A stretch of DNA of 64,000 bases from Megaustenia siamemsis. Its lineage: Eukaryota; Mollusca; Gastropoda; Stylommatophora; Ariophantidae. The translations under genes were made by a program, and so were the position numbers. Where the stretch lies: contig JAVIAB010000025.1 in the NCBI GenBank assembly GCA_032433765.1, forward strand, positions 41,476,148 through 41,540,147, in the 5' to 3' direction. Every line of letters begins with the position of its first letter. The stretch's first letter is position 1. This document shows positions 30,495 through 41,194 of the stretch, in pieces. The notes below the pieces were generated by a model. The model made no database searches, was not told the DNA's origin, and saw only the letters and a program-made list of their open reading frames with translations.

Positions 30495-32600
30495 GTCGAC
30501 TTCAAACATTGAGGAAGTTGTGTGGATCTACTGTCTTAGATATGATTGGTTGATGTAGACTTCAAACATTGAGGAAGTTGTGTGGATCTACTGTCTTAGA
30601 TATGATTGGTTGATGTAGACTTCAAACATTGAGGAAGTTGTGTGGATCTACTGTCTTAGATATGATTGGGTGGGGTAGACTTCAAACATTGAGGAAGTTG
30701 TGTGGATCTACTGTCTTAGATATGATTGGGTGAGGTAGACTTCAAACATTGAGGAAGTTGTGTGGATCGACTGTCTTAGATATGATTGGTTGATGTAGAC
30801 TTCAAACATTGAGGAAGTTGTGTGGATCTACTGTCTTAGATATGATTGGGTGGGGTAGACTTCAAACATTGAGGAAGTTGTGTGGATCTACTGTCTTAGA
30901 TATGATTGGTTGAGGTAGACTTCAAACATTGAGAAAGTTGTGTGGATCTACTGTCTTAGATATGATTGGTTGAGGTAGACTTCAAACATTGAAGAAGTTG
31001 TGTGGATCTACTGTCTTAGATATGATTGGGTGGGGTAGATTGCAAACATTGAGAAAGTTGTGTGGATCTACTGTCTTCGATATGATTGGATGAGGTAGAC
31101 TTCAAACATTGAGAAAGTTGTATGGATCTACTGTCTTAGATATGATTGGTTGTTGTAGACTTCAAACATTGAGGAAGTTGTGTGGATCTACAGCCTTAGA
31201 TATGATTGGATGAGGTAGACTTCAAACATTGAGAAAGATGTGTGGATCTACTGCCTTAGATATGATTGGATGAGGTAGACTTCAAACATTGAGAAAGTTG
31301 TGTGGATCTACTGTCTTAGATATGATTGGATGAGGTAGACTTCAAACATTGAGAACGTTGTGTGGATCTACTGTCTTAGATATGAATGGATGAGGTCGAC
31401 TTCAAACATTGAGAAAGTTGTGTGGATCTACTGTCTTAGATATGATTGGATGAGTTAGACTTCAAACATTGAGAAAGTTGTGTGGATCTACTGTCTTAGA
31501 TATGATTGGATGAAGTAGACTTCAAACATTGAGAAAGTTGTGTGGATCTACTGTCTTAGATATGATTGGGTGGGATAGACTTCAAACATTGAGGAAGTTG
31601 TGTGGATCTACTGCCTCTGATATGATTGGATGAGGTAGACTTCAAACATTGAGAAAGTTGTGTGGATCTACAGCCTTAGATATAATTGTGTGAGGTAGAT
31701 TTCAAACATTGAGAAAGTTGTGTGGATCTACTGTCTTAGATATGATTGTGTGAGGTAGACTTCAAACATTGAGAAAGTTGTGTGGATCTACTGCCTTTGA
31801 TATGATTGGATGAGGTAGACATCAATCATTGAGGAAGTTGTGTGGATCTACAGCCTTAGATATGATTGGATGAGGTAGACTTCAAACATTGAGAAAGTTG
31901 TGTGGATCTACTGTCTTAGATATGATTGTTTGAGGTAGACTTTGAACATTGAGAAAGTTGTGTGGATCTACTGTCTTAGATATGATTGGTTGATGTAGAC
32001 TTCAAACAATGAGAAAGTTGTGTGGATCTACTGTCTTAGATATGATTGGTTGATGTAGACTTCAAACATTGAGAAAGTTGTGTGAATCTACTGTCTTAGA
32101 TATGATTGGTTGATGTAGACTTCAAACATTGAGAAAGTTGTGTGGATCTACTGTCTTAGATATGATTGGTTGATGTAGACTTCAAACATTGAGAAAGTTG
32201 TGTGGATCTACTGTCTTAGACATGATTGGATGAGTTAAACTTCAAACATTGAGAAAGTTGTGTGGATCTACTGTCTTAGACATGATTGGATGAGTTTAAC
32301 TTCAAACATTGAGAAAGTTGAGTGGATCTAATGTCTTAGACATGATTGGATGAGTTAAACTTCAAACATTGAGAAAGTTGAGTGGATCTACTGTCTTAGA
32401 CATGATTGGATGAGTTAAACTTCAAACATTGAGAAAGTTGAGTGGATCTAATGTCTTAGACATGATTGGATGAGTTAAACTTCAAACATTGAGAAAGTTG
32501 TGTGGATCTACTATCTTAGATTTAATTGTATGTGTTAAACTTCAAACATTTAGAAAGTTGTGTGGATCAACTGTCTTAGACATGATTGGATGTGTAAACA
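30495..32600. repeat. 60-bp satellite array, about 35 copies
   Basis: The period is exactly 60 bp, so the copies align line by line. Core TTCAAACATTGAG(G/A)AAGTTG, then TGTGGATCTACTG and CTTAGATATGATTGG. Copies group into TTGATGTAGAC, GGATGAGGTAGAC and (32220-32600) CATGATTGGATGAGTTAAAC subtypes; the right edge is most diverged. Confidence 0.98.
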
Positions 32601-32724
32601 TTTTGACTTCAACCATTCAGTAAAACGTTTGTGTCTGCTTTCCTGGAGATCATAAAATGAAGTTAGTATGTCGACTTCCGACTTTCAGGAAGTTGTTTAG
32701 ATCTTATATTTTGTCAGTTATAAC

Positions 32725-32797
32725 TGGGCCGTCAAGAGTTAAGGCGTAGACCTCCGGGCAAGAAAGTCTATGTTCAAATCCAGTCATATGTGTTGAA
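32725..32797 (+). mobile_element. tRNA-like SINE head (tentative)
   Basis: GGGCCGTCAAGAGTTAAGGC recalls an A-box/D-arm of a Ser or Leu tRNA, and GTTCAAATCCAG is a good B box about 45 bp later. No convincing 3' body before the 38-bp array. Confidence 0.4.
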
Positions 32798-32819
32798 ATT
32801 TTTTCTATTTGGATATGTA

Positions 32820-34545
32820 ATTATTCTTACCTCCGCTGGTCTTTGTACTGTGAGATCCAATATCTTGCCTCCCCTTGTCTTTGTACTGTGAGATCCAATA
32901 TCTTGCCTCCCCTGGTCTTTGTACTGTGAGAACCAATATATTACCTCCCCTGGTCTTTGTACTGTGAGATCCAATATCTTGCCTCCTCTGATCGTTGTAC
33001 TGTGAGATCCAATATCTTGCCTCCCCTGGTCTTTGTACTGTGAGATCCAATATCTTACCTCCCCTGGTCTTTGTACTGTGAGATCCGATATCTTGCCTCC
33101 CCTGGTCGTTGTACTGTGAGATCCGATATCTTGCCTCCCCTGGTCTTTGTACTGTGAGATCCAATATCTTACCTCCCCTGGTCTTTGTACTGTGAGATCC
33201 GATATCTTGCCTCCCCTGGTCTTTGTACTGTGAGATCCAATATCTTACCTCCCCTGGTCTTTGTACTGTGAGATCCGATATCTTGCCTCCCCTGGTCTTT
33301 GTACTGTGAGATCCAATATCTTGCCTCCCTTGTCTTTGTACTGTGAGATCCAATATCTTGCCTCCCCTTGTCTTTGTACTGTGAGATCCGATATCTTGCC
33401 TCCCCTGGTCTTTGTACTGTGAGATCCAATATCTTGCCTCCCCTTGTCTTTGTACTGTGAGATCCAATATCTTACCTCCCCTTGTCTTTGTACTGTAAGA
33501 TCCAATATCTTGCCTCCCCTTGTCTTTGTACTGTGAGATCCAATATCTTGCCTCCCCTTGTCTTTGTACTGTGAGATCCAATATCTTACCTCCCCTTGTC
33601 TTTGTACTGTGAGATCCAATATCTTGCCTCCCCTGGTCTTTGTACTGTGAGATCCAATATCTTGCCTCCCCTTGTCTTTGTACTGTGAGATCCAATATCT
33701 TGCCTCCCCTTGTCTTTGTACTGTGAGATCCAATATCTTGCCTCCCCTTGTCTTTGTACTGTGAGATCCGATATCTTGCCTCCCCTGGTCTTTGTACTGT
33801 GAGATCCAATATCTTACCTCCCCTGGTCTTTGTACTGTGAGATCCGATATCTTGCCTCCCCTGGTCTTTGTACTGTGAGATTCAATATCTTACCTTCCCT
33901 GGTCTTTGTACTGTGAGATTCAATATCTTGCCTCCCCTGGTCTTTGCACTGTGAGATCCGATATCTTGCCTCCCCTGGTCTTTGTACTGTGAGATCCAAT
34001 ATCTTACCTTCCCTGGTCTTTGTACTGTGAGATCCAATATCTTACCTCCCCTGGTCTTTGTACTGTGAGATTCAATATCTTGCCTCCCCTGGTCTTTGTA
34101 CTGTGAGATCCAATATCTTACCTCCCCTGGTCTTTGTACTGTGAGATTCAATATCTTGCCTCCCCTGGTCTTTGCACTGTGAGATCCGATATCTTGCCTC
34201 CCCTGGTCTTTGTACTGTGAGATCCAATATCTTACCTCCCCTGGTCTTTGTACTGTGAGATCCAATATCTTACCTCCCCTGGTCTTTGTACTGTGAGATT
34301 CAATATCTTACCTTCCCTGGTCTTTGTACTGTGAGATCCAATATCTTACCTCCCCTGTTCTTTGTACTGTGAGATTCAATATCTTACCTCCCCTGGTCTT
34401 TGTACTGTGAGATCCAATATCTTACCTCCCCTGGTCTTTGTACTGTGAGATCCAATATCTTACCTTCCCTGGTCTTTGTACTGTGAGATTCAATATCTTG
34501 CCTTCCCTGGTCTTTGCACTGTGAGATTCAATATCTTGCCTCCCC
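32820..34545. repeat. 38-bp satellite array, about 45 copies
   Basis: The unit contains CTTTGTACTGTGAGATCCAA and TATCTT(A/G)CCTCCCC. Three units are 114 bp = 38 codons, so minus-strand frames stay open through the array (KDQGRQDIGSHSTKTRGGKI-like). These frames are array by-products. Variants Tgg/Ttg, AtcC/AttC and A/G at the ninth base of the second phrase are patchy. Confidence 0.98.
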
Positions 34546-35845
34546 TATTTTCCCTTGCTTTTATGTTTTCCTACATCTTCAGTTATCATTACATATTCCC
34601 TTGATCTCCCTTCACTGTTCTCCCTTGCTTTTATGTTTTCCTACATCTTCAGTTATCATTACATATTCCCTCAATCTTCCTTCTCTGTTCTCCCTTGCTT
34701 TTATGTTTTCCTACATCTTCAGTTATCATTACATGTTCCCTTGATCTCCCTTCTCTGTTCTCCTTGCTTTTATGTTTTCCTACATCTTCAGTTATCATTA
34801 CATATTCCCTCAATCTTCCTTCTCTGTTCTCCCTTGCTTTTATGTTTTCCTACATCTTTAGCTATCATTACATATTCCCTTGATCTCCCTTCTCTGTTCT
34901 CCCTTGCTTTTATGTTTTCCTACATCTTCAGTTATCATTACATATTCCCTCGATCTCCCTTCTCTGTTCTCCCTTGCTTTTATGTTTTCCTACATCTTCA
35001 GTTATCATTACATATTCCCTCGATCTCCCTTCTCTGTTCTCCCTTGCTTTTATGTTTTCCTACATCTTCAGTTATCATTACATATTCCCTCGATCTCCCT
35101 TCTCTGTTCTCCCTTGCTTTTATGTTTTCCTACACCTTCAGTTATCATTACATATTTCCTCGATCTCCCTTCTCTGTTCTCCCTTGCTTTTATGTTTTCC
35201 TACATCTTTGCACTGTGAGATTCAATATCTTGCCTCCCCTATTTTCCCTTGCTTTTATGTTTTCCTACATCTTCAGTTATCATTACATATTCCCTTGATC
35301 TCCCTTCACTGTTCTCCCTTGCTTTTATGTTTTCCTACATCTTCAGTTATCATTACATATTCCCTCAATCTTCCTTCTCTGTTCTCCCTTGCTTTTATGT
35401 TTTCCTACATCTTTCAGTTATCATTACATGTTCCCTTGATCTCCCTTCTCTGTTCTCCCTTGCTTTTATGTTTTCCTACATCTTCAGTTATCATTACATA
35501 TTCCCTCAATCTTCCTTCTCTGTTCTCCCTTGCTTTATGTTTTCCTACATCTTTAGCTATCATCACATATTCCCTTGATCTCCCTTCTCTGTTCTCCCTT
35601 GCTTTTATGTTTTCCTACATCTTCAGTTATCATTACATATTCCCTCGATCTCCCTTCTCTGTTCTCCCTTGCTTTTATGTTTTCCTACATCTTCAGCTAG
35701 CATTACATATTCCCTTGATCTCCCTACCCTGTTCTCCCTTGCTTTTATGTTTTCCTACATCTTCAGCTATCATGGTATGTTTCTCACATCTCCCTTCTCT
35801 GTTTTCACCTGCTTTTTTGTTCTCCTACATCTTCAGTTATCTTTT
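34546..35845. repeat. 70-bp array with a 0.69-kb higher-order duplication
   Basis: TATGTTTTCCTACATCTTCA recurs every 70 bp. The block from 34513 (38-bp-type TTTGCACTGTGAGATTCAAT plus GCCTCCCCTATTTTCCC) is repeated at 35206 with the same order of variant monomers, including the TTCACTGTTC, TCAATCTTCC, CATGTTCCC and CTTTAGCTATCAT types. So a segment spanning the junction of both arrays was duplicated once. Confidence 0.95.
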
Positions 35846-36024
35846 TATTTTTTCCGAGATTTACCCCTTTTTATTGCCATTTACATCTATTTTCCTGGAG
35901 TTTTTTGTTGTTGTTGTTTGTTATTGTATGTTTGACATATCGTACACCCTAAAATTATGATCTGTATTTATTTATTCCTAGTTGATGTTTGTTTTAATAT
36001 TTGAGATATTAACCCTGTTTTTAT
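35846..36024. other. Spacer
   Basis: T-rich DNA linking the 70-bp and 13-bp arrays. No gene. Confidence 0.4.
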
Positions 36025-36275
36025 CATTACATATTCCCTTTACATATTCCCTTTACATATTTCCTTTACATATTCACTTTACATATTTCCTTTACATATT
36101 CCCTTTACATATTTCCTTTACATATTCCCTTTACATATTTCCTTTACATATTCCCTTTACATATTTCCTTTACATATTTCCTTTACATATTTCCTTTACA
36201 TATTCCCTTTACATATTTCCTTTACATATTCCCTTTACATATTCCCTTTACACATTCCCTTTACATATTTCCTAC
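36025..36275. repeat. 13-bp array (TTTACATATTCCC / TTTACATATTTCC)
   Basis: About 19 units in perfect 13-bp phase, alternating CCC and TCC forms. The unit resembles the TTACATATTCCCT portion of the upstream 70-bp repeat, from which it may have been derived. Confidence 0.95.
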
Positions 36276-36534
36276 ATCTTCACGGACTTCCGGTGTGACT
36301 GTGCTGGCAACACGATACAATTTTCGATGGAAGTCAAATTTAAGATATAAGTGAATTTCAATGCCCGTAGTAAAAGAAATTCAGCGTTCTCGTGATATTT
36401 CGAACGGGTTTATTTGTGATTTATTCTTACAGTTCGTGTGAATAAGTAGAATTACCATCCAGTTTGTGCTAATACGATCACGAAAATGTCAGAAAGCGGG
36501 AAAACTACAACAACACACATGATCAAGGACGTTC
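36276..36534. other. Unassigned spacer
   Basis: No recognised gene or repeat. Confidence 0.4.
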
Positions 36535-36837
36535 TTCTCGAGAATGCATGGAAAAAGACCAAAGAGGAAGACCCAGAAGAAGATGGATAGAAGCAGTGAC
36601 AGAGACATGTAACAACAAAGGAAAATCCCTAATTCAGACAGTTCGAGCAGCTCAAGAACGACAAATGATATAAACCACGACACCTTTTAGGTATCAGTGA
36701 GAAAGAGAAAAGAAGAAGATGGATAGATGCAGTGACAGAGACATGTAACAACAAAGGAAAAATCACTAATTCAGACAGTTCGAGCAGCTCAAGAACACAA
36801 ATGATATAAACCACGACACCTTTTAGTATCAGTGAAA
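36535..36837 (+). pseudogene. LINE-H 3' end with a duplicated segment
   Basis: CMEKDQRGRPRRRWIEAVTE, TCNNKGKSLIQTVRAAQERQ, MI-stop. RGRPRRRW and the following positions match LINE C-termini. About 140 bp (AGAAGAAGATGGATAGA(A/T)GCAGTG to the CACCTTTTAG block) occurs twice, at 36570 and 36712. It ends in a GAAA tail. Confidence 0.7.
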
Positions 36838-36874
36838 AGAGAAAAGAAAGAAAAAAGAAAGAAAGAAAGAAAGG

Positions 36875-36925
<51 letters not shown>

Positions 36926-36927
36926 AG
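36838..36927 (+). repeat. GAAA tail tract of LINE-H
   Basis: Nearly pure (GAAA)n directly following the LINE-H end. Interpreted as an expanded 3' tail. Confidence 0.9.
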
Positions 36928-37414
36928 AATCCTGTTTTCTCCTAATATTTATTTTTCTGATTTCCGTGTCTCCTTGCAAAAGTTTTGAACAAGCAGAACA
37001 AATTCATAGAGAAATTGACCAACGACATATGCCTGTGACGTGCCGACATTGTCATCGGAATTGACTTGTCATCAACAGTCTCTCTTCAAGACACCACGAA
37101 CGGTTGCTATGGTCGCCATTTTAACAGTAGTCTCACATCGCAGATGAATTGTGGGATATCGTTGTCTGGAAGAGAAATCGGGCTAAAGAGGACCATTTCG
37201 ATTGGTTGATTTGTTCATTTCCGGTGACAGAACATTCATCACTGTCTGAAGGTCGTCCCTGGTGTTATATTATTGACGTACTCCGTTAAGATTAGTGAGA
37301 CGATGGTCTTTGTACTGTGAGATCTTTTTAGATTTTGGACTGGTTATTTGCACAAATTGTGTTAAGCCCGTTTTTGCATCAGAACTTTCGTGACAATATA
37401 TATTCATTTCATAT
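36928..37414. other. Unique stretch with an orphan 38-bp-family monomer
   Basis: Non-repetitive; contains GTTGCTATGG and GCCATTTT (RFX-like and YY1-like, unproven). At 37303-37324 GGTCTTTGTACTGTGAGATC matches the 38-bp satellite 2.8 kb away as a single unit. Confidence 0.55.
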
Positions 37415-38020
37415 TAAAACAGGTAAATGAATTTAAATATTTGGGAACTTTGTAAACCTCAGACGGAAGATGTACAAAAGAGGTGAGATGCAGAATGGCT
37501 CAGGCAAGAAGCTTTTCACAAATTGAGGAAGATACTATGCAATCCATTTTTGACAATAGAAACAAGAAAAAGAGTTCTTAAATGTTACGTAGAGCCAGTC
37601 TTACATATGGATGTGAATCACGGACAATAGGACAACAGACAAGAAAATCACTGGTGTCTGTAGAAATGTGGTTTTATAGAAGAATGTTGAGAATACAAAC
37701 AGCTAAGAAGAGTAAAGAAAATGTTCTGAAAGAGGTCAAAGCAAAAAGAGAGCTAATTTCCAATATTAGGAAGAAACAATCATCATTTTTTGGCCATGTA
37801 ATGAGAAGAGAACAGCTGGAATATATTGTAGCAACTGGGAAAATTGAGGGACGAAGAGATAGAGGGAAGCAAAAGAAAAGCTACAGACAGCTTAAGAGAA
37901 TGGCTTGGCAGAAGGTCAACAACAGAAATGATAAATAGCTGTCGAGATCGAAAGTTGTGGAGAGACATGATCACCTACGCCAGCAGGCCTGGTACTTGAT
38001 GATGATGATAATGATGATGA
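37415..38020 (+). pseudogene. LINE-A C-terminal copy
   Basis: VNEFKYLGTL-like, QTEDVQKR, LTYGCESRTIGQQTRKSLVS, VEMWFYRRMLRIQTAKKSKE, NVLKEVKAKRELISNIRKKQ, SSFFGHVMRREQLEYIVATG, KIEGRRDRGKQKKSYRQLKR, MAWQKVNNRNDK, then RDMITYASRPGT and TGATGATGATAATGATGATG tail. An open frame of 118 codons remains (37582-37938). Best-preserved LINE-A segment in the window. Confidence 0.88.
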
Positions 38021-38157
38021 TGATGACATATTCATTTGACCTTAATCATTTTTCTCTGCTCTTTCTTCTCTATTCTTTCTGAAGAGATCAGCGAGAGGTA
38101 ACGTCGTAAACAACCACGGATTAATTTGTTTCCCCTATTTTTAAAATATCACTACCG

Positions 38158-38270
38158 CTTCATCGGAGGATCGGACAGCCGAATCGGTCACGTGCTGGGC
38201 TCCACATCAGAAGATTGCGGGTTCGAATCCCACGTAGTCAACGCTTTCTTTCTTTATATCGGGAGTGAAA
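38158..38270 (+). mobile_element. tRNA-like SINE head, another family (tentative)
   Basis: GAATCGGTCACGTGCTGGGC (D-arm-like), anticodon-arm region CTCCACATCAGAAG and a canonical B box GGGTTCGAATCCCAC. The downstream body TATCGGGAGTGAAATTAAAA resembles the reverse complement of 49484-49506. Confidence 0.55.
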
Positions 38271-38337
38271 TTAAAACTCAGATCAGAACAGCTCGTGGCG
38301 CTGCATTTGATACGCGGCCTTTATTCTCTGGTCCTAC

Positions 38338-39015
38338 AATTGAGTTATTAAGTTATTGGGTTATTGGGTTATTGACTTATTTAGTTATTGCGTTATTGAG
38401 TATTGTTATTGAGTTATTTAGTTATCGGTTATTGGTTATTTAGTTATTGAGTTTATTGCGTTATTGGGTTATTTAGTTATTGAATTATTGAGTTATTAAG
38501 TTATTGAGTTAGGTTATTTAGTTATTGAGTTATTGCGTTATTATGTTATTGAGTTATTGAGTATTGGATTATTGAGTTATTGGGTTATTTAGTTATTGAG
38601 TTATTGCGTTATTGAGTTATTAAGTTATTGAGTTAGGTTATTGAGCTATTGAGTTATTGGATTTTTAGTTATTGGGTTGTTGAGTTATTGAGTTGTTGGT
38701 TATTAAGCTGTTGAGTTTGGGTTATTGAGTTATTGGGTTATTGAGTTGTTGGGTTATTGGATTATTGAATTATTAAGCTATTGGGTTATTGAGTTATTGT
38801 TGTTGTGTTATTGAGTTATTTGCGGGTCATCATCATTGAGTTATTTGCAGTTATCATCACTGAGTTATTTGCGGGTCATCATCACTGAGTTATTTGCGGG
38901 TCATCATCATTGATTTATTGAGTTATTGAGTTGTTGTGTTATTGAGTTATTTGTGGGTCATCATCACTGAGTTATTTGCGGGTCATCATCATTGAGTTAT
39001 TTGCGGGTCATCATC
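38338..39015 (-). repeat. Octamer array (AATAACTC)n = expanded LINE-D tail
   Basis: Plus strand shows GAGTTATT with GTTATTGG and TTAGTTATT variants for about 680 bp. At its right edge it includes five copies of TTATTTGCGGGTCATCATCA, the last bases of LINE-D (identical to 18838-18858). The array is therefore the 3' tail of the adjoining LINE-D copy. Confidence 0.93.
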
Positions 39016-39345
39016 ATTGCACTCCGAACATGTCCATAAGTGCTCAGATCCCCTCCTCAGCAATTCCCGAAGTGTCCAGCGACTGACGACTCCAGTTCTG
39101 TGTTGGTTGATAAGTCTTCTTACACGCCCACTAAGTTTCTCGTTTCTGGCTGTGCCCTCTCTTTCATCCGAAGGAGCGACGTGGACTCACGGTTATCGAA
39201 GTCCTGTGTCCTTCCTTTTTCCCCGCGCGCATTGATGATGTCCGCCCGAACCATTGGTTGACGGTCCTCAACAACAGCACAGCTAGCCAACCTGTCCGCT
39301 CTTTGATTTCCCCTACAATTCTCCCCTTCAGACCCCATGAATAAG
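39016..39345 (-). pseudogene. LINE-D RNase H C-terminal fragment, copy 2
   Basis: Minus strand: GENCRGNQRADRLASCAVVE, DRQPMVRADIINA, FDNRESTSLLRMKERAQPET. It matches 18896-19170 but has lost the upstream half, and the HAG part of the His motif is damaged. 3' end and octamer tail at 39015 and leftwards. Confidence 0.8.
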
Positions 39346-39805
39346 AAAATGCCTTAAAGACAGTTTTTTGTGTTTTTTTTAATAACTACCGATTCTGGTG
39401 AGTTTTTAAACCCAGGTCATTCCTGTCCTGATGCTGACGTCATATCTCTAGATGTCCCAGATGGGTGCATACCTATGGGTGACATGAATCAGCTTATGTA
39501 TTTAAAGGTACACAACTTGCAATAGTTTGAGAGCCTCTGAGTTATTTGAAACAAAATGTGACAATTATTCTAGCTGAGCCTGTTGAGCACCCACATTGTC
39601 TTGTCAGTTTTGATTGGCTGGCGCTCTCATTCCTGATAGGTTGACATAGTGCTACATTTGTGTGAAAAGAGCTGATTGGAGGAAATTATAATCCTTAATA
39701 GAAATGTTCTATTCGCTGTAAAACCGATAGGACACTTAACAACGACAGTTAATATTGATTTGTTAACAGAATCTTAACACATAAACGTATACATTACATA
39801 TTATC
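39346..39805. other. Unique spacer containing a CRE
   Basis: No gene or repeat recognised. A palindromic TGACGTCA occurs at 39435-39442. Confidence 0.4.
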
Positions 39806-40775
39806 ATTGAGTGCCGTCTCCGCATCGATGGTTGCCTACCATGGAGCGCCATTCCGCTCTTTCTCTTGCTTTGATGGTGCAGATTTGTCATAGGCTGACT
39901 TCTCCATCTTTTGATGTTGCTCGTCAATGCTAGTCTTGGGCTGCCTCTGCCCTCTTTAACCTTGTATTTTCCCCTCCAGGATTACTTTTAATAGGCTGTG
40001 TCTTTTAACATGGCCCAAAAATCGCATTTGTCTTGTTTGAATTGTGCTTAGTAGTTCTCTTTTCATTTTTAGTTTTCTTAAGACTTCATCGTTTGTTTTC
40101 TTTTCTTTCCATCCAATTTTTCTTATCTTCTATAAATTGATATTGCAAAGGCTTCAATTTTCTGTTCTGTTTTCTTGTCTAATATCCATGTGTCTGCACC
40201 ATGCAGGAATATTGAGAAGATGTAACATTTTGCTATTCTTAGTTTTAGCCCTGGTGTTATTTATTTTGATGTTAGTATGTTCTTCATGACATTAAAATTA
40301 CTTTTTGCCATTCCTATTCTTTGGGAGCCGCGATAGCACAGTGGTTAGTGAACTCGACTACAAAGGACAAGGGGTAGGGTTCGATCCCAACCAACGGCTT
40401 CCGGGTTCACCCAGACTTTAATGGGTACCGGATTTTTTTCTGAGAAAGTGAAGCGGCACGGGCGTAATACCGACCACATTACCCCAAAAATCATGTGCCG
40501 AAGGTCTGTAAAATTTATGGTCACTAATACCATATTCCCTATACGCCACTTGGCGTGATGGGGGTACTTTACTTTTTTTCTTTGTATTCCTATTCTTTTG
40601 TTTATTTCAGTTGTACATTTTCCATCACTGGTTATAGTATGTCCAAGGTAGTTGTGTAGTTCTGAACTGTCTCCAGGTCTATTCCTTCAATTTCATTTTG
40701 ACCTCGGCCTAACACACAGGATAGACATTTTTATTTTCTTTAACATATTTCGATTATTTTTGTTTTGGATGTTTC
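39806..40775 (-). pseudogene. LINE-E fragment interrupted by SINE1
   Basis: Minus strand: EIEGIDLETVQNYT...GHTITSDGKCTTEIN-like (40740-40600), then AKLRIAKCYIFSIFLHGADT-like, NRKLKPLQYQFIEDKKNWME-like, KEKKTNDEVLRKLKMKREL and WRSMVGNHRCGDGTQ-like end at 39810. This is a longer copy than 139-715. Frames are broken. Confidence 0.75.
40323..40585 (+). mobile_element. SINE1, full length, exact 13-bp TSD, inside LINE-E
   Basis: GGGAGCCGCGATAGCACAGT start, B box GGGTTCGATCCC (40378-40389), CGGCACGGGCGTAATACCGA body, T-run end. Target duplication ATTCCTATTCTTT is identical at 40310-40322 and 40586-40598, so this is one of the youngest insertions here. Confidence 0.95.
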
Positions 40776-41190
40776 GTTATTAGTTTTACTTACATATCCG
40801 TGTGTGTATTTTTGGTGTTTGTTCCTGCTGAAGGCCTACTGGGCCGAAACGTCGTTTAATCTGTGTCGTCCCCAATCACGTAAAGCTTCTAACATACCAT
40901 TTTTTTTATATTTTTTAATTTTTCCTCACATTCAGCTTTACTGCAGCTTCGCATTTTTATGCATTCATTTGCATTTCTTTGCCTTAACCCCCTATTCCTT
41001 CAACTTTGATATCCACTTGTAGCTTTTGAATATTATTTTTGTTTATGATAATAGTTTTAGTCTTTTTGATAATATATTAAATAACCTGTGTATAATGGGA
41101 CATGTGATTGGAAACCTACACTTTATTGTTAGTGATTACAGGCCGAAGTTATTAAAGAAATTGTTGAGATAGAGTTGTAGCGAGCTTAGA
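40776..41190. other. Spacer with 'GAAGGCC...GGCCGAAACGTCG' motif, copy 3
   Basis: CTGCTGAAGGCCTACTGGGC, then CGAAACGTCG (40826-40858), belongs to the motif seen at 8190 and 18637. The rest is AT-rich and unassigned. Confidence 0.45.
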
Positions 41191-41194
41191 GAGA

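Noticed and set aside
30495..32600. 60-bp periodic region as a CRISPR or a zinc-finger gene
   Set aside because: Repeats are contiguous without variable spacers, and no frame shows C2H2 spacing.
32805..33809. 334-codon open frame on the minus strand
   Set aside because: Generated by the 38-bp satellite (three units = 38 codons); other frames of the same strand are also open.
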